Assembly: GCA_013373105.1 (NCBI GenBank) | Contig: JABXIJ010000004.1 | Location: 1 to 64,000, forward strand | DNA: 64,000 bases | Direction: 5' to 3' | From: Flavobacteriaceae bacterium | GTDB lineage: Bacteria > Bacteroidota > Bacteroidia > Flavobacteriales > Flavobacteriaceae | Part shown: one piece after another, positions 7,665-19,316 of the stretch | Layout of the letters: each line of letters begins with the position of its first letter | Numbering within the stretch: the first letter of the stretch is position 1 | Position numbers and translations under genes: made by a program | Notes under the pieces: model-generated | Seen by the model: only the letters and a program-made list of their open reading frames with translations | Databases searched by the model: none | What the model was told of the DNA's origin: nothing

Positions 7665-9557
7665 TTAGTCTACATTATCATGTAAAAAAGAATTGTTTGA
7701 TTTTAAGCCTAAATCATCAGAGTCTTTCTTAATTGCTGTTTCAGATTTACTCGAAACTGCATTTTTATCTAAATCAACACCCAACCTTTTATATGCTGGC
7801 TGACGCTCAATTTCATCTATATTTTTATTTAAATGATCATTAAACTTATAATTAAATCCTTTCATTTTTAATCTTCTCTCCTCTGCTCTTTGTTGTAATT
7901 CAGTTATGGTTAAACTTAATGGAGATACTTCTTCACTTTCTGTTTCTATGTCATTAATTTCAGACTGTGGCTTAGTTGTTTTAAGCTCAAACTGCAATTC
8001 GTTTTCTTCTTCAGCAACATCTTCTTTAGTTGAAATACCAGAACTTTTACCTATTGTTGGTTTAGCATCAAAATCTTCTAACACATAACGTTTAGGAGTT
8101 TCTTTTTCTTCGTTAACTTCCTCTAAATCGAAAATTTCTATTTCGTTTACTGAAGATGTTTCTTCTGGTGTATTGTGTTTAATCTCAGCTTCTGGTGTAA
8201 CTTCTGTATACGAATTCAAAGGTAAATCGAACAATAAATCTGGTTGTTCAAAATGGGTAGGTTCCTCTTGAATTTCTTCTTTAGGAGTAACATTAGTAAT
8301 TACAAAATCTTCCTCTTCTGTATTCTGAATTGCTACTTCTTCATAATATACAGGCATATTAGCAATAATTTCGGATGTTTTTACCAAATCCATTTTTGGA
8401 GTTTCATCTTCATCACTTAAAACATGTACTATTTTTTGATTAGAATTTACAGAAATAGGCTCATCTAAAGTTGGTGTTTTGGTTAATTTTTGTTCACCAA
8501 AATTATACGTAGCTTTTTGCTCATCTTCAAGAGTATGAATTACTTTTTTAACATCTCCATCTGTAATATTATTCTGTTGATCTGTTGTAAAACCTGTTGC
8601 TACTACTGTTACAGAAATAGCATCACCTAAACTTTCATCATCTCCAAGACCCATAATAATATCTGCTTCATCACCTGCTTCATCTTGAATAAAATCACTT
8701 ATTTCACCTATTTCATCTAAAGTAACTTCTCTAGAACCAGACACTATTAACAATAGTACATTTTTAGCTCCTGTAATTTTATTATCATTTAGCAATGGTG
8801 AATCTAATGCTTTGATTATAGAGTTTTTAGCTCTATTTGTACCTTCTTCTCTTGCAGATCCCATAATAGCAGTTCCACTATTAGAAAGTACAGTTTTAGC
8901 ATCGTGTAAATCTATATTTTGCTTGTAGTGATGTGTAATAACTTCTGCTATACCTCTTGCAGCTGTAGATAACACTTCATCTGCTTTAGAGAATCCAGCT
9001 TTAAAGCCAAGATTACCATAAACTTCTCTTAATTTATTGTTATTAATTACAATTAAGGAATCAACATTTTGGCGCAGTTGGTCAATTCCTTCTTGAGCTT
9101 GTTTTCTTCTTCTTTTACCTTCGAACTGAAATGGCATTGTAACAATACCAACAGTAAGAATATCCATATCTTTTGCAATTTTTGCAATTATAGGTGCAGC
9201 TCCTGTTCCTGTACCACCTCCCATTCCTGCAGTGATAAATACCATTTTTGTATGTGTATTTAACATCTGTTGAATTTCTTGAATACTTTCTTTAGCTGCT
9301 TGAGCTCCTATTTCTGGGTTTGCTCCTGCTCCTAAACCAGAAGTTAAACTTGCCCCTAATTGAACTTTATTTGGTATTGGACTATTTTCTAAAGCTTGTG
9401 CATCTGTATTGCAAATAACAAAATCTACTCCCTTAATTTGTTGAGTGTACATGTGGTTTACAGCATTACTTCCACCACCACCAACACCAATTACTTTAAT
9501 AGTGTTAGATTGTGTTTTAGGCATTTCAAAAATAATGTCATTAAAATCTGCGCTCAT
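7665..9557 (-). CDS. ftsZ: Cell division GTPase FtsZ, with long C-terminal extension
   Basis: Tubulin homologue that polymerises into the division ring at midcell. The GTP-binding signature GGGTGTG is at residues 113-119, and the GTPase and C-terminal tubulin-like domains fill about residues 15-325. The protein is 630 residues against roughly 380-400 in most bacteria. The extra part is an acidic, low-complexity linker of about 250 residues ending near a [11 protein letters not shown] motif (close to residue 590), which probably corresponds to the conserved tail that binds FtsA. It is the last gene of the cluster, after ftsA by 47 bases. Confidence 0.97.
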   Translation of the reverse strand: MSADFNDIIFEMPKTQSNTIKVIGVGGGGSNAVNHMYTQQIKGVDFVICNTDAQALENSPIPNKVQLGASLTSGLGAGANPEIGAQAAKESIQEIQQMLNTHTKMVFITAGMGGGTGTGAAPIIAKIAKDMDILTVGIVTMPFQFEGKRRRKQAQEGIDQLRQNVDSLIVINNNKLREVYGNLGFKAGFSKADEVLSTAARGIAEVITHHYKQNIDLHDAKTVLSNSGTAIMGSAREEGTNRAKNSIIKALDSPLLNDNKITGAKNVLLLIVSGSREVTLDEIGEISDFIQDEAGDEADIIMGLGDDESLGDAISVTVVATGFTTDQQNNITDGDVKKVIHTLEDEQKATYNFGEQKLTKTPTLDEPISVNSNQKIVHVLSDEDETPKMDLVKTSEIIANMPVYYEEVAIQNTEEEDFVITNVTPKEEIQEEPTHFEQPDLLFDLPLNSYTEVTPEAEIKHNTPEETSSVNEIEIFDLEEVNEEKETPKRYVLEDFDAKPTIGKSSGISTKEDVAEEENELQFELKTTKPQSEINDIETESEEVSPLSLTITELQQRAEERRLKMKGFNYKFNDHLNKNIDEIERQPAYKRLGVDLDKNAVSSKSETAIKKDSDDLGLKSNNSFLHDNVD

Positions 9558-9604
9558 AATAACGTTTATTTATTTAAGTTTTTAAGTTGTTTGTTCTATT
9601 TTTT

Positions 9605-10939
9605 CTATTCTGCGTTATCTAAAAAATCTTTTAATTGTTCTGTAAATTTTTCAAAAAACGATTTTCTTTTTGGTTTTTTTTCTTCAATCAGGGGTTTAAT
9701 TTCTTCTTCAACAGTACTACTATCTTCTACTGTTTCTTCATTGTTTTCGATTACTTGTTCTTCTTCTTCTATTTTAACTTCTTTCTGTAAACCTTCCATA
9801 AGTAAACCAACTGCTGTTGCATAAGAAGGGCTTGACAAGGAATCATCCGAATCTCCAGCTAAATGTTCATTTGGATACCCAATTCTAGCATCCATTCCTG
9901 TAATGTATTCTACTAACTGACGTAAATGTTTTAATTGAGATCCTCCACCAGTTAAAACAATACCTGCGATTAATTTTCCTTTAGCAGTATCATGACCATA
10001 ATTCTTAATTTCTAAGAATACATGTTCAATAATTTCTTGAACTCTTGCATGAATTATTTTAGATAAGTTTTTTAAGGTTATTTCTTTTGGTTCTCTTCCT
10101 CTTAAACCAGGAATTGAAACAATTTCTGTTTCTTTATTTTCACCTGGCCAAGCTGAACCAAATTTAATTTTTAGTAATTCTGCTTGTTTTTCTATAATAG
10201 AACAACCTTCTTTAATATCATCTGTAATTACATTTCCTCCAAAAGGAATAACTGCTGTATGTCTAATGATTCCATCTTTAAAAATGGCTAAATCTGTAGT
10301 TCCACCACCTATGTCTATTAAAGCAACTCCTGCTTCTTTTTCTTCTTGACTTAACACTGCAGAAGCTGATGCTAAAGGTTCTAAGGTAATTTTACTTAAA
10401 TCTAAACCTGCACTTTTTACACAACGACCAATATTTCTAATTGATGAAACTTGACCAACTACTACATGAAAATTAGCTTCAAGTCTGCCACCATACATTC
10501 CTATTGGCTCTTTAATATCAGCTTGAGAATCTACTTTAAATTCTTGTGGTAATACATGAATAATTTCTTCTCCAGGTAACATTACTAACTTATGAACTTG
10601 ATTTACTAAATTTTCAATATCAAATTCATCAATTACTTCATCAGCATTTTCACGAGTTATATAATCACTATGATGTAAACTTCTAATATGCTGTCCTGCA
10701 ATACCTACAACTACATTTTCTATTTTAATACCAGAAACACTTTCTGACTCATCGACAGCTTGTTGTATAGATTGTATTGTTTGAGTTATATTACTAACAA
10801 CGCCACGTTTTACACCTAAACTTTTGGCTTTACCAATGCCTACAACTTCTATTTTACCATATTCATTTTTACGCCCAATCATGGCAACAATTTTGGTAGT
10901 ACCAATATCTAAACCTACTGCTATTTTATTGTTCTCCAT
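9605..10939 (-). CDS. ftsA: Cell division protein FtsA
   Basis: Actin-like ATPase that ties FtsZ filaments to the cytoplasmic membrane. The 444-residue protein shows the N-terminal phosphate-binding motif VGLDIGTTKIVAMIG, the second one VALIDIGGGTTDLAIF, and the adenosine motif IVLTGGGSQL. After an acidic Glu-rich stretch it ends in an amphipathic helix (KSFFEKFTEQLKDFLDNAE), the expected membrane-targeting sequence. Encoded 6 bases after ftsQ. Confidence 0.97.
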   Translation of the reverse strand: MENNKIAVGLDIGTTKIVAMIGRKNEYGKIEVVGIGKAKSLGVKRGVVSNITQTIQSIQQAVDESESVSGIKIENVVVGIAGQHIRSLHHSDYITRENADEVIDEFDIENLVNQVHKLVMLPGEEIIHVLPQEFKVDSQADIKEPIGMYGGRLEANFHVVVGQVSSIRNIGRCVKSAGLDLSKITLEPLASASAVLSQEEKEAGVALIDIGGGTTDLAIFKDGIIRHTAVIPFGGNVITDDIKEGCSIIEKQAELLKIKFGSAWPGENKETEIVSIPGLRGREPKEITLKNLSKIIHARVQEIIEHVFLEIKNYGHDTAKGKLIAGIVLTGGGSQLKHLRQLVEYITGMDARIGYPNEHLAGDSDDSLSSPSYATAVGLLMEGLQKEVKIEEEEQVIENNEETVEDSSTVEEEIKPLIEEKKPKRKSFFEKFTEQLKDFLDNAE

Positions 10940-10945
10940 TTTAGT

Positions 10946-11680
10946 TTATTTAGTGCACACCACTTGGTTGTGATATTTTAAATTAATCATTTTATAATTT
11001 TGAATTGCTTTATCTTCAAATGCTTTATTATAAAACGCTTTTAACTTTTTAAATTTTATATCTTCCTCAGATAATTTTCCAAAATCAATTTTATAATCAC
11101 CACTTCTCATGGAAAATTTATACTCATCATTAGTCGATTTTTGAATACCAACTATCTCTTTTTGTAGGAATTCATCCTTATAAATATCTTGTAACAAGGG
11201 TAAAACTTTTGTTAAATCTTCATCGTTATTAACACCAGAAACTAATACTACTCTTGCTGAATAATTATCAGAAATTGGCACCTTTACACCTTGTTTATCA
11301 ATATAATAGCCCCCGTCACTAGAGATAATTCTAGCAATAGGTTCTCTTTGTTTTATTTTCGATTTCAACTCCCCCCCTATAGTTAAAAAAACGGTAGCTT
11401 TTTCTACATAAGGATTTTTAGAAACTTGACCTTCTAATTTATATAAATCTATTACAGATTTTGCTTTGTTTTGTAGAGTATCATTTTTTTGTATTAACAA
11501 TTTATTAACCATTTCAAAGGTTAAAAAACTTTGTTTACTATCTTCAAATTCAATAGAAATTTTGGTTATTTTTCTCTTTAAATTTTTTGATGATGAAAAA
11601 CCATACAAGAAGCCTAATCCAATTAGAAAAAGTCCAAAAAACAAATATTTTAAAATGACTTTAAACTTCACTATTCTCAA
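10946..11680 (-). CDS. ftsQ: Cell division protein FtsQ
   Basis: A bitopic inner-membrane protein of the divisome, expected to join the FtsL/FtsB subcomplex. The 244 residues comprise a short cytoplasmic N-terminus, one membrane segment at about residues 10-28 (YLFFGLFLIGLGFLYGF), and a periplasmic part with a POTRA-like beginning (ISIEFEDSKQSFLT...). Sequence conservation in this family is low, so the call rests on topology plus its place between murC and ftsA. The start overlaps the murC 3' end by 20 bases. Confidence 0.88.
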   Translation of the reverse strand: MRIVKFKVILKYLFFGLFLIGLGFLYGFSSSKNLKRKITKISIEFEDSKQSFLTFEMVNKLLIQKNDTLQNKAKSVIDLYKLEGQVSKNPYVEKATVFLTIGGELKSKIKQREPIARIISSDGGYYIDKQGVKVPISDNYSARVVLVSGVNNDEDLTKVLPLLQDIYKDEFLQKEIVGIQKSTNDEYKFSMRSGDYKIDFGKLSEEDIKFKKLKAFYNKAFEDKAIQNYKMINLKYHNQVVCTK

Positions 11681-13013
11681 TTTTTAAAAGTTTGTGTGTT
11701 ACCTCATTAATTAAAACTCCAATATCTCCTGCACCTAACATTGCTACAACTTTTGCATTCGAATTTTTTATAGATTTTACAATATCGTTCTTTTCTACAA
11801 CTTGTTTATTTATGGTATTAATTTTACTCAATAACCAATTAGAATTTACCCCTGCAATTGGTTCTTCTCTAGCTGGATAAATATCTAACAACAATACCTC
11901 ATCAAATTTAGATAGTGCTTTTGCAAAATCATCTATAAAATCTCTTGTTCTGGTAAATAAATGAGGCTGAAAAACCACTAAAGCTTTTTCATTTGGGTAC
12001 AATTCTCTTATTGAATTTTCAACGGCAGCTATTTCTGTTGGATGATGTGCATAATCGTCAATTAAAACAAAATCCTCTGATTTAATCTTATATGAAAATC
12101 TACGTTTTACACCTTTAAAAGTTTCAAGTTTTTCTTTGATTATCTCTGTTTCAACACCATAAACATCTGCCATTGCTAATGCTGCTAAAGCATTCATTAG
12201 GTTATGTTTTCCTGGTAATTGAAAGTGAATGTTATTAAGTGTTAGATGTGGTGTGTCTACATCAAAAACATAAGTGTTATTCTCGATTCTTACATTGTAG
12301 GCTTTGTAATCTGCATCTTCATTAACAGCATAAGTTAACCCTTTTAATGGTAAGCCTTTAGCCACAATTAAAGTGTTAGTAACCTTTTCTGTAAATGCAA
12401 AAAATGACTCATGTAAAGCTTCTGCTTTTCCATAAATATCAAGATGATCAGCATCCATAGAAGTAATACAAGCAATGTTTGGTGATAACTTTAAGAACGA
12501 TCTATCAAATTCATCTGCTTCTACTACAGTAGTTTTATCTTCACCTAAAATTAGGTTAGAATTGTAGTTTTCTGCAATTCCACCTAAAAATGCTGTTGCC
12601 TTTTTAGAAGACATAATATGCCCTAAAATAGAAGATGTAGTGGTTTTACCATGTGTTCCTGCAACTGCTAAACAAGTAGTGTTTTTTGTAATAATACCTA
12701 AAACCTCTGCTCTTTTGAGCACAGTAAAATTATTATTTAAAAAATAATTTAATTCTTGATGTTGCTTTGGAATTGCAGGAGTATAAACTACCAATGTTTT
12801 TTTCTTATCTAAAAAAGAAATAGGGATATTCTTAGTAGCATCTTTAAAATGAATTTGTATTCCAATGTCCTCTAAAGTGTTTATAATATCAGTAGGTGTT
12901 TTATCATAACCTGCTACTGTTTTATTATTTACAGAAAAATAACGCGCTAAAGCACTCATTCCTATGCCACCAATACCAATGAAATAAACGTTATGTATCT
13001 GATTTAAATTCAT
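11661..13013 (-). CDS. murC: UDP-N-acetylmuramate--L-alanine ligase
   Basis: Adds L-Ala to UDP-MurNAc, the first step of stem-peptide synthesis. At 450 residues it has the N-terminal Rossmann motif [14 protein letters not shown], the ATP-binding loop [10 protein letters not shown] (about residues 118-127), and the [12 protein letters not shown] motif of the C-terminal ligase domain. It overlaps the murG stop by 4 bases, implying translational coupling. Identification is secure. Confidence 0.97.
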   Translation of the reverse strand: MNLNQIHNVYFIGIGGIGMSALARYFSVNNKTVAGYDKTPTDIINTLEDIGIQIHFKDATKNIPISFLDKKKTLVVYTPAIPKQHQELNYFLNNNFTVLKRAEVLGIITKNTTCLAVAGTHGKTTTSSILGHIMSSKKATAFLGGIAENYNSNLILGEDKTTVVEADEFDRSFLKLSPNIACITSMDADHLDIYGKAEALHESFFAFTEKVTNTLIVAKGLPLKGLTYAVNEDADYKAYNVRIENNTYVFDVDTPHLTLNNIHFQLPGKHNLMNALAALAMADVYGVETEIIKEKLETFKGVKRRFSYKIKSEDFVLIDDYAHHPTEIAAVENSIRELYPNEKALVVFQPHLFTRTRDFIDDFAKALSKFDEVLLLDIYPAREEPIAGVNSNWLLSKINTINKQVVEKNDIVKSIKNSNAKVVAMLGAGDIGVLINEVTHKLLKIENSEV

Positions 13014-14101
13014 TTATCTAGCAACTTTTCAATTTCGTTTACTATAGCACTTGTTGCACTTGGTAATGCCAATTCTTTTATATTTTCAGATAGATGTTGC
13101 TGCTTTCCTTTGTCTTTTAATAAAGTTCCAAAAACAATGGAAAAGGTATCTAATTCACTTTCTTTTAAAATTAATGCACCATGTTTATCTACAATGGCTT
13201 TTGCATTTTTAGTTTGGTGGTCTTCAGCTACATTTGGAGATGGAATAAAGAGTACAGGTTTTCCTACAATACATAATTCTGAAACAGAACTTGCGCCTGC
13301 TCTAGAAATTATAAAGTCTGATGCTGCATAAGCAAAATCCATTTTATTAACAAATTGATGAACTTGAACATAATCTAAATTATCATATTTTTTATAATCA
13401 TTTATATAGAGTTTTCCACATTGCCAAATTAACTGTATGTCTTGCTTTTTAAAAAAATCTAAATGTTCTTCTACAAGTTGATTAATTTTTCTAGCTCCTA
13501 AACTTCCGCCAAGAATCAATAAAGTTTTTTTGTTTTTATCTAGCTTAAAATAAGCCTTACTTTCCTCTACTTTTTTATGTATTGAAAGTAAATCTTGTCT
13601 TACAGGATTTCCTGTTTTTATAATTTTTTCAATTGGAAAAAAACGCTCTAAATTATCATATGCAACACATATTCTATCTACCTTTTTACTTAAATATCGA
13701 TTGGTAATTCCTGGAAAAGAATTCTGTTCTTGAATTAATGTTGGTATTCCTTTTTTGGCTGCCAAATATAAGGTTGGTCCACTTGCAAACCCACCAGTTC
13801 CTATGGCAACATTAGGTTTAAATTCACTAATTATTTTATGAGCTTTCCACAAACTATCTATTAACTTAAAAGGAAAAGATAAATTTCTAATAATTCCATC
13901 TCTTTGAATTCCTGATATCCATAATCCTTTTATAGTATAGCCCGCATTTGGAACTTTTTCCATTTCCATTCTGTCTTTAGCGCCAACAAATAAAAATTCT
14001 GCTTCTGGATAACGCATTTTAATTTCATCTGCGATAGCTAAAGCTGGATAAATATGGCCTCCTGTACCACCTCCTGATATTAATATTCTAAATGGTTTCA
14101 T
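13010..14101 (-). CDS. murG: UDP-GlcNAc:undecaprenyl-PP-MurNAc-pentapeptide GlcNAc transferase
   Basis: Converts lipid I to lipid II on the inner face of the cytoplasmic membrane. The 363-residue GT-B enzyme carries the N-terminal G-loop [17 protein letters not shown] (residues 10-26), a second G-loop [12 protein letters not shown] and the donor-site segment [13 protein letters not shown]. It overlaps the end of ftsW by 14 bases. Identification is secure. Confidence 0.97.
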   Translation of the reverse strand: MKPFRILISGGGTGGHIYPALAIADEIKMRYPEAEFLFVGAKDRMEMEKVPNAGYTIKGLWISGIQRDGIIRNLSFPFKLIDSLWKAHKIISEFKPNVAIGTGGFASGPTLYLAAKKGIPTLIQEQNSFPGITNRYLSKKVDRICVAYDNLERFFPIEKIIKTGNPVRQDLLSIHKKVEESKAYFKLDKNKKTLLILGGSLGARKINQLVEEHLDFFKKQDIQLIWQCGKLYINDYKKYDNLDYVQVHQFVNKMDFAYAASDFIISRAGASSVSELCIVGKPVLFIPSPNVAEDHQTKNAKAIVDKHGALILKESELDTFSIVFGTLLKDKGKQQHLSENIKELALPSATSAIVNEIEKLLDK

Positions 14102-15275
14102 GTAAAATATCTAAAGGATTATCATCTAAAATATCTTCTTCTGTTTCTTCTTTAGAAGCACTTACGCTTAGTATCATACCAAGTGCAAAACATGTCATCC
14201 AAATAGAAGTACCTCCACTACTTATTAGTGGTAACGTTTGCCCAGTTACAGGAAATAAATTTGTTGCAACTGCCATATTTATAATGGCTTGAAAAATGAT
14301 TGGACAACCAACTCCTATAACTAACAAAGTACCAAAAACTGTAGTTGTTTTTCTTATAACTATTAAAATTCTGAAGAGTAACAAAAAGTACATAGACACA
14401 ATTATTACTGCACCTAACAAACCATATTCTTCAATAATTATTGCAAAAATAAAATCTGATGAAGATTGAGGTAAGAAGTTTTTTTGCACACTTTTACCTG
14501 GACCAAGTCCTAAAACTCCACCACTTGCAATAGCTATTTTTGCTTTTTCAACTTGATAGGATTCTTTATTATCATTATCTGTAAAATTTTCAATTCTACT
14601 TTGCCAAGTTTGTACTCTATTTGGCATAGCCTCGGGAAAAGCTTTAGCTATTAATATAAAAAATGCTAAGCCAATAATACCTGCTCCAAGAATAAATCCT
14701 AAATATTTTATTGGATAATTACCTATAAAGGTTAGCATTAAAATCATTGCAAAAATAATGGCAGTCGTCGAAAAATTTGCTGGCAAAATAAGAATTAAAA
14801 CAGCTGCAACTGGCAGCCATAATTGCAATAAACTCTCTTTAAAATTTATAGTTTTTTCTTTATTTTTTGCCAAATATCTTGCTACATAAACCATTAAAAC
14901 TAAACCTGCTAAAGTTGATGTTTGAAACCCTATACCAACAATAGGTATACGAATCCATCTACTTGCATTTGCTCCACCAATTGTTGTTCCTTGAGCAAGT
15001 GTTACCGTTAATAAAATAATGACTAATGGTAATAATAAAACAGATCCTCCAGAAAAATATCTATAAGGAATTTTATGAACTCCATAAATTATACTGAAAC
15101 CCATCAACAATAAAACCAAATGCTTTACTAAATAGCCAAGCGTAGAACCTTTACCCACTACATATACCAAATTTGTACTGGCACTATACACTGGCATAAA
15201 AGACAAAATAGCTAGAATAGCTACAATTGCCCAAATAGTTTTATCGCCTTTAATATGTTTTAAAATAGATTTCAA
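14088..15275 (-). CDS. ftsW: Septal peptidoglycan polymerase FtsW (SEDS family)
   Basis: A membrane glycosyltransferase that polymerises lipid II at the septum together with the class B penicillin-binding protein. The 395 residues form about ten membrane segments. The family motif [20 protein letters not shown] and the following EEYGLLG are present, as is the ISSGGTSIW segment near the end. Its location between murD and murG points to FtsW rather than the elongation paralogue RodA. Confidence 0.95.
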   Translation of the reverse strand: MKSILKHIKGDKTIWAIVAILAILSFMPVYSASTNLVYVVGKGSTLGYLVKHLVLLLMGFSIIYGVHKIPYRYFSGGSVLLLPLVIILLTVTLAQGTTIGGANASRWIRIPIVGIGFQTSTLAGLVLMVYVARYLAKNKEKTINFKESLLQLWLPVAAVLILILPANFSTTAIIFAMILMLTFIGNYPIKYLGFILGAGIIGLAFFILIAKAFPEAMPNRVQTWQSRIENFTDNDNKESYQVEKAKIAIASGGVLGLGPGKSVQKNFLPQSSSDFIFAIIIEEYGLLGAVIIVSMYFLLLFRILIVIRKTTTVFGTLLVIGVGCPIIFQAIINMAVATNLFPVTGQTLPLISSGGTSIWMTCFALGMILSVSASKEETEEDILDDNPLDILHETI

Positions 15276-15282
15276 TTTTTTA

Positions 15283-16617
15283 CTATAGACTTAATACTGC
15301 TTTTTTAAATTTACGCCCTCTATCTTCATAGTTTTCAAATAAATCGAAACTTGCACAAGCAGGAGATAATAAAACTACATCTCCTCTTTCAGTAACTTTA
15401 TCTGCTACTTTTACAGCTTCTTCTGCACCTGCTGTTTCTACAATTATATCTACTACATTAGAAAATGTGTTTTTAATTTTATCGTTCTCTAACCCTAGAC
15501 AGATAATTGCTTTTACTTTCTCTCTAACAAGTGGTAATAAATCTGAGTAATCATTACCCTTATCTACACCTCCTACAATCCAAACAGTTGGTTTATCCAT
15601 GCACTCTAAAGCATAAAATGTAGCATTTACATTGGTTGCTTTTGAATCGTTTATATACTCTACACCTTTTATTTTGGCTACTTTTTCTAAACGATGTTCA
15701 GCTCCTTCAAAAGAAGCTAGACTTTCTTTTATAGATTCGTTTCTAACTTTTAAAAGTTGTGCAGCTAATGTTGCTGCCATAGCATTCTTGGTATTGTGCT
15801 TTCCTTTTAATGATAATGATGATAATGGCATATAAAATGTATCTTTATTAATGGTTGTTGTAATATTATTTTCTCTAATAAAAGCACCAAATTCCAATTC
15901 TTTGTTGATTGAAAATGGCACCAATTTTCCTTTTGGTTTAAATTTTTTAATTCCTTCTAAAATGGCTTCATCATCTGCATCGTAAATGAAAAAGTCTTTT
16001 TCTGTTTGGTTCTTTATTATTCTAAATTTTGAAGCTATATACTTGTTAAAATCATAATCATACCTATCTAAATGATCTGGAGTTATGTTAGTTAAAACTG
16101 CTATATGACTGTTGAATTTCTCTACACCATCTAACTGAAAACTACTAATCTCTAAAACGTAGTTTTCTTTCTGATTTTCTACTAATTGCAAAGCAAAACT
16201 ATCTCCAATATTTCCTGCCATTCCAACACTTAAACCTCCGTTTTTAAGAATATGATGTGTTAGCATTGTAGTAGTAGTTTTACCATTAGAACCTGTTATA
16301 CCAACTATGTTAGCTGTGGTATAAAACCCGGCAAACTCAATTTCAGAAATTACAGGAATTCTATTTTGTTTTAGCTTTTCAACTAATGCAACTTTATCTG
16401 GAATTCCTGGGCTTTTCATTACTAAGTCAGCATTTAAAATCTTAGCTTTTGTATGAACTTGCTCTTCAAAATTTATATTATTATGTAAAAGAACTTTTTT
16501 GTATTTCTCTGCTATTTTGCCTTTGTCTGAAACAAAAACATCATAACCTTTTTCTTTTCCTAAAATGGCTGTACCAACACCACTTTCTCCACCTCCAAGT
16601 ATTACCAATTTTTTCAA
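15283..16617 (-). CDS. murD: UDP-N-acetylmuramoyl-L-alanine--D-glutamate ligase
   Basis: Adds D-Glu to the growing stem peptide. At 444 residues it shows the N-terminal LGGGESGVG motif, the ATP-binding loop GITGSNGKTTTT (about residues 110-121), and the ligase-domain segments EHRLEKVA and NDSKATN. It lies 3 bases after mraY and 7 before ftsW. Identification is secure. Confidence 0.97.
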   Translation of the reverse strand: MKKLVILGGGESGVGTAILGKEKGYDVFVSDKGKIAEKYKKVLLHNNINFEEQVHTKAKILNADLVMKSPGIPDKVALVEKLKQNRIPVISEIEFAGFYTTANIVGITGSNGKTTTTMLTHHILKNGGLSVGMAGNIGDSFALQLVENQKENYVLEISSFQLDGVEKFNSHIAVLTNITPDHLDRYDYDFNKYIASKFRIIKNQTEKDFFIYDADDEAILEGIKKFKPKGKLVPFSINKELEFGAFIRENNITTTINKDTFYMPLSSLSLKGKHNTKNAMAATLAAQLLKVRNESIKESLASFEGAEHRLEKVAKIKGVEYINDSKATNVNATFYALECMDKPTVWIVGGVDKGNDYSDLLPLVREKVKAIICLGLENDKIKNTFSNVVDIIVETAGAEEAVKVADKVTERGDVVLLSPACASFDLFENYEDRGRKFKKAVLSL

Positions 16618-16620
16618 TTG

Positions 16621-17847
16621 TTATCTTAATTTTAATGTAACAATAGTTAGTACTGCTAATAAAATACCTACAATCCAAAAGCGAACTACAATCTTACTTT
16701 CATGATAATTAAGCTTTTGATAATGATGATGTAAAGGAGACATTTTAAATATTCTTCTTCCTTCACCAAACTTCTTTCTAGTGTACTTAAACCAAGAAAC
16801 TTGTAAAATGACAGATAGATTTTCTACAACAAAAATTCCTGCTAAAATGGGCAGTAGTAATTCTTTACGAATAGCTATAGCAATTACAGCTATTATACCT
16901 CCAATAGTTAAACTGCCAGTATCTCCCATAAAAACCTGTGCAGGATATGTATTGTACCATAAAAAACCTATAAGTGCTCCAGCAAAAGCAAGGATAAATA
17001 CTGTCATTTCACCTGAGTTAGGTATATACATTACATCTAAATAATCTGCAAAAACAATGTTACCAGAAACCCATGCAAAAACAGCTAAAGTAACTACCAT
17101 AATTGCTGATGAACCTGCAGCAAGGCCATCTATTCCATCAGTTAAATTTGCTCCATTTGAAACTCCTGTTACAATAAAAACTGTTATACCAATAAAGACT
17201 AACCAGCCATATTTTTCAAAACCTTCTCCTAAAAAAGTGAGTGCTTTTGAATAGTCTAATTCATTATTTTTAAAAAATGGAATTGTAGTTTTTGTTGATT
17301 TATGTGCTTCACCAAACACAATTTTTCTTCCATTATCTTGAGTAATTTGCTGTTCTACAGGTAATTGCTCTTTGATAGTTACGTTTTCATTAAAGTACAA
17401 CATAGAGCCAACTATGATTCCTAAACCAACTTGACCTAAAACTTTAAATTTTCCTTTTAAACCTGCTTTGTCTTTTTTAAAGACCTTTATATAATCGTCT
17501 AAAAAACCAATTAAGCCCATCCAAACTGTAGTGATTAAAAGAATTATGATGTAAATATTTTCTAATCTTGCTAATAATATAACTGGTATTAAAGTGGCTA
17601 AAAGAATAATTATTCCTCCCATTGTAGGAGTTCCAGATTTTTGTTGTTGCCCATCTAAACCTAAATCTCTTACTGTTTCACCAACCTGTTTCTTTCTTAA
17701 GAAATTAATAATTCTCTTACCATAAATAGACGATATTAATAACGATAATATAAATGCTGTTGCAGCCCTAAACGTTATAAATTGGAATACACTAGCTCCT
17801 GGAAAACTAAACTGACTTTCTAAATATTGGAAAAAATAATACAGCAT
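16621..17847 (-). CDS. mraY: Phospho-N-acetylmuramoyl-pentapeptide transferase
   Basis: Integral membrane enzyme that makes lipid I from UDP-MurNAc-pentapeptide and undecaprenyl phosphate. The 408 residues include [13 protein letters not shown] (catalytic Asp pair), [12 protein letters not shown] and MSPLHHHYQ, all hallmarks of MraY. It is longer than the E. coli enzyme (360 residues) because of an insert of about 70 residues between the second and third motif regions, a length I associate with Bacteroidota. One base separates it from murE. Confidence 0.97.
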   Translation of the reverse strand: MLYYFFQYLESQFSFPGASVFQFITFRAATAFILSLLISSIYGKRIINFLRKKQVGETVRDLGLDGQQQKSGTPTMGGIIILLATLIPVILLARLENIYIIILLITTVWMGLIGFLDDYIKVFKKDKAGLKGKFKVLGQVGLGIIVGSMLYFNENVTIKEQLPVEQQITQDNGRKIVFGEAHKSTKTTIPFFKNNELDYSKALTFLGEGFEKYGWLVFIGITVFIVTGVSNGANLTDGIDGLAAGSSAIMVVTLAVFAWVSGNIVFADYLDVMYIPNSGEMTVFILAFAGALIGFLWYNTYPAQVFMGDTGSLTIGGIIAVIAIAIRKELLLPILAGIFVVENLSVILQVSWFKYTRKKFGEGRRIFKMSPLHHHYQKLNYHESKIVVRFWIVGILLAVLTIVTLKLR

Positions 17848-17848
17848 T

Positions 17849-19315
17849 TTACTTCTTTTTTAGTTGATTGAAACAGTTAGTAATTTCTTCTAAATCATCG
17901 AAATGAGAACGCACTCCATTCACTTCTTGATAGGTTTCATGCCCTTTACCAGCAACAAGAATTATATCACCATTTTTGGCAAATTTGCAAGCTGTTTTTA
18001 TCGCTTGTCTTCGATTTAAAACAGCTAGTGTTTTTCTATAATTTTCGGGTGAAACTCCTGCCTCCATTTCATTGATAATGGTTTGTGGATCTTCTGTTCT
18101 AGGATTATCTGAAGTAAAAATTGCTTGAGTACTTAATTGCGAAGCTATATGAGCCATTTTTGGTCTTTTGGTTTTATCTCTATCACCTCCACAACCTACA
18201 ACTGCAATTAAACTTTCGTTGCCAGTTCTTATATCATTTATCGTTTCTAATACATTTTTTAAAGCATCAGGAGTGTGTGCATAATCTACAATGCCTGTAA
18301 TATTATCATCAGAAACCACATATTCAAAGCGTCCACTTACACTTTCTAATTGACTTACAATAGTTAAAATTTCTAACCTTTCTAAACCTAATAATTCTGC
18401 AGTTGCTATTATTGCTGTTAGATTATAGATATTAAAAGTGCCAATTAATTTTGTCCAAACTTCTGTACCATCAATATTTATTAATGTTCCTGAAAGTTGC
18501 TTCTCTAGAATTTTAGTTTTATAATCGGCAACTGTTTTTAAAGCATAACTGTATTTCTTAGCTTTGGTGTTTTGCAACATAAAAGCTCCGTTTTTATCAT
18601 CGAGATTTGTAATTGCAAAAGCTGATTTTGGCAAACCATCAAAGAACTCTTTTTTAACATCTCTATAGGCAGTAAATGTTTTATGATAGTCTAAATGATC
18701 ATGAGAAAGATTTGTAAAAATACCTCCAGCAAAAGTTAATCCTTCAGATCTTTTTTGATGAATTCCATGAGAACTTACTTCCATAAAACAATATTCTACT
18801 CCTTCTTCTAACATAAAGTCTAAATACTTGTTTATGGTAATTGAGTCTGGTGTAGTATGTAATGTTGGAAACTCTTTATCTCCTACTAATATTTTAACTG
18901 TAGAAAGTAAGCCAACTTTATAACCTGCCTTAGTAAACAATTGATATAATAATGATGCAACTGTAGTTTTACCATTGGTACCTGTAACACCAACTAATGG
19001 AAATTTTTCAGAAGGATTATCAAACAAATTCGCAGCCATAAAAGCTAAAGCAGAACTTGCATTAGCCACTTTTATATATGTAACACCTTCTTTGGTTTTA
19101 GTTGGAATATCTTCACAAACAATAGCAAGAGCTCCTAATTCTATAGCTTTATCTATAAAATTATGACCATCTGCATGAACTCCTTTTTGAGCAACAAAAA
19201 CGTCATTTTTGGCTACTTTTCTAGAATCAAAAACAATGTTTTTAATTTTTAAGTTTGTGTCCCCTAAAACAGAGTTAATGGCAACTTTATATAATATGTC
19301 TTTTAAATTCTTCAG
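17849..19315 (-). CDS. murE: UDP-MurNAc-tripeptide synthetase, apparent CTG start
   Basis: Adds the third residue of the stem peptide. The DNPR motif (SDNPRTEDP) is the signature for meso-diaminopimelate rather than Lys. The ATP loop is [14 protein letters not shown] gene caller limited to ATG/GTG/TTG would start at GTG 19069 and lose the N-terminal domain. Upstream, 82 codons stay open and encode the expected MurE start ([13 protein letters not shown], then IVFDSRKV...FVAQKG...DGHNFI). In that stretch I find no ATG, GTG or TTG; the in-frame stop is at 19328-19330. CTG at 19315-19313, two bases after the ftsI stop, gives 488 residues, the family's normal length. The enzyme is essential, so a full-length product is expected. 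Confidence 0.85.
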   Translation of the reverse strand: MKNLKDILYKVAINSVLGDTNLKIKNIVFDSRKVAKNDVFVAQKGVHADGHNFIDKAIELGALAIVCEDIPTKTKEGVTYIKVANASSALAFMAANLFDNPSEKFPLVGVTGTNGKTTVASLLYQLFTKAGYKVGLLSTVKILVGDKEFPTLHTTPDSITINKYLDFMLEEGVEYCFMEVSSHGIHQKRSEGLTFAGGIFTNLSHDHLDYHKTFTAYRDVKKEFFDGLPKSAFAITNLDDKNGAFMLQNTKAKKYSYALKTVADYKTKILEKQLSGTLINIDGTEVWTKLIGTFNIYNLTAIIATAELLGLERLEILTIVSQLESVSGRFEYVVSDDNITGIVDYAHTPDALKNVLETINDIRTGNESLIAVVGCGGDRDKTKRPKMAHIASQLSTQAIFTSDNPRTEDPQTIINEMEAGVSPENYRKTLAVLNRRQAIKTACKFAKNGDIILVAGKGHETYQEVNGVRSHFDDLEEITNCFNQLKKK

Positions 19316-19316
19316 C

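Noticed and set aside
9396..9824. 142-codon plus-strand frame over the ftsZ/ftsA junction
   Set aside because: It is antisense to two certain genes, is rich in Ser, Phe and Cys as expected from reversed coding, and has no domain.
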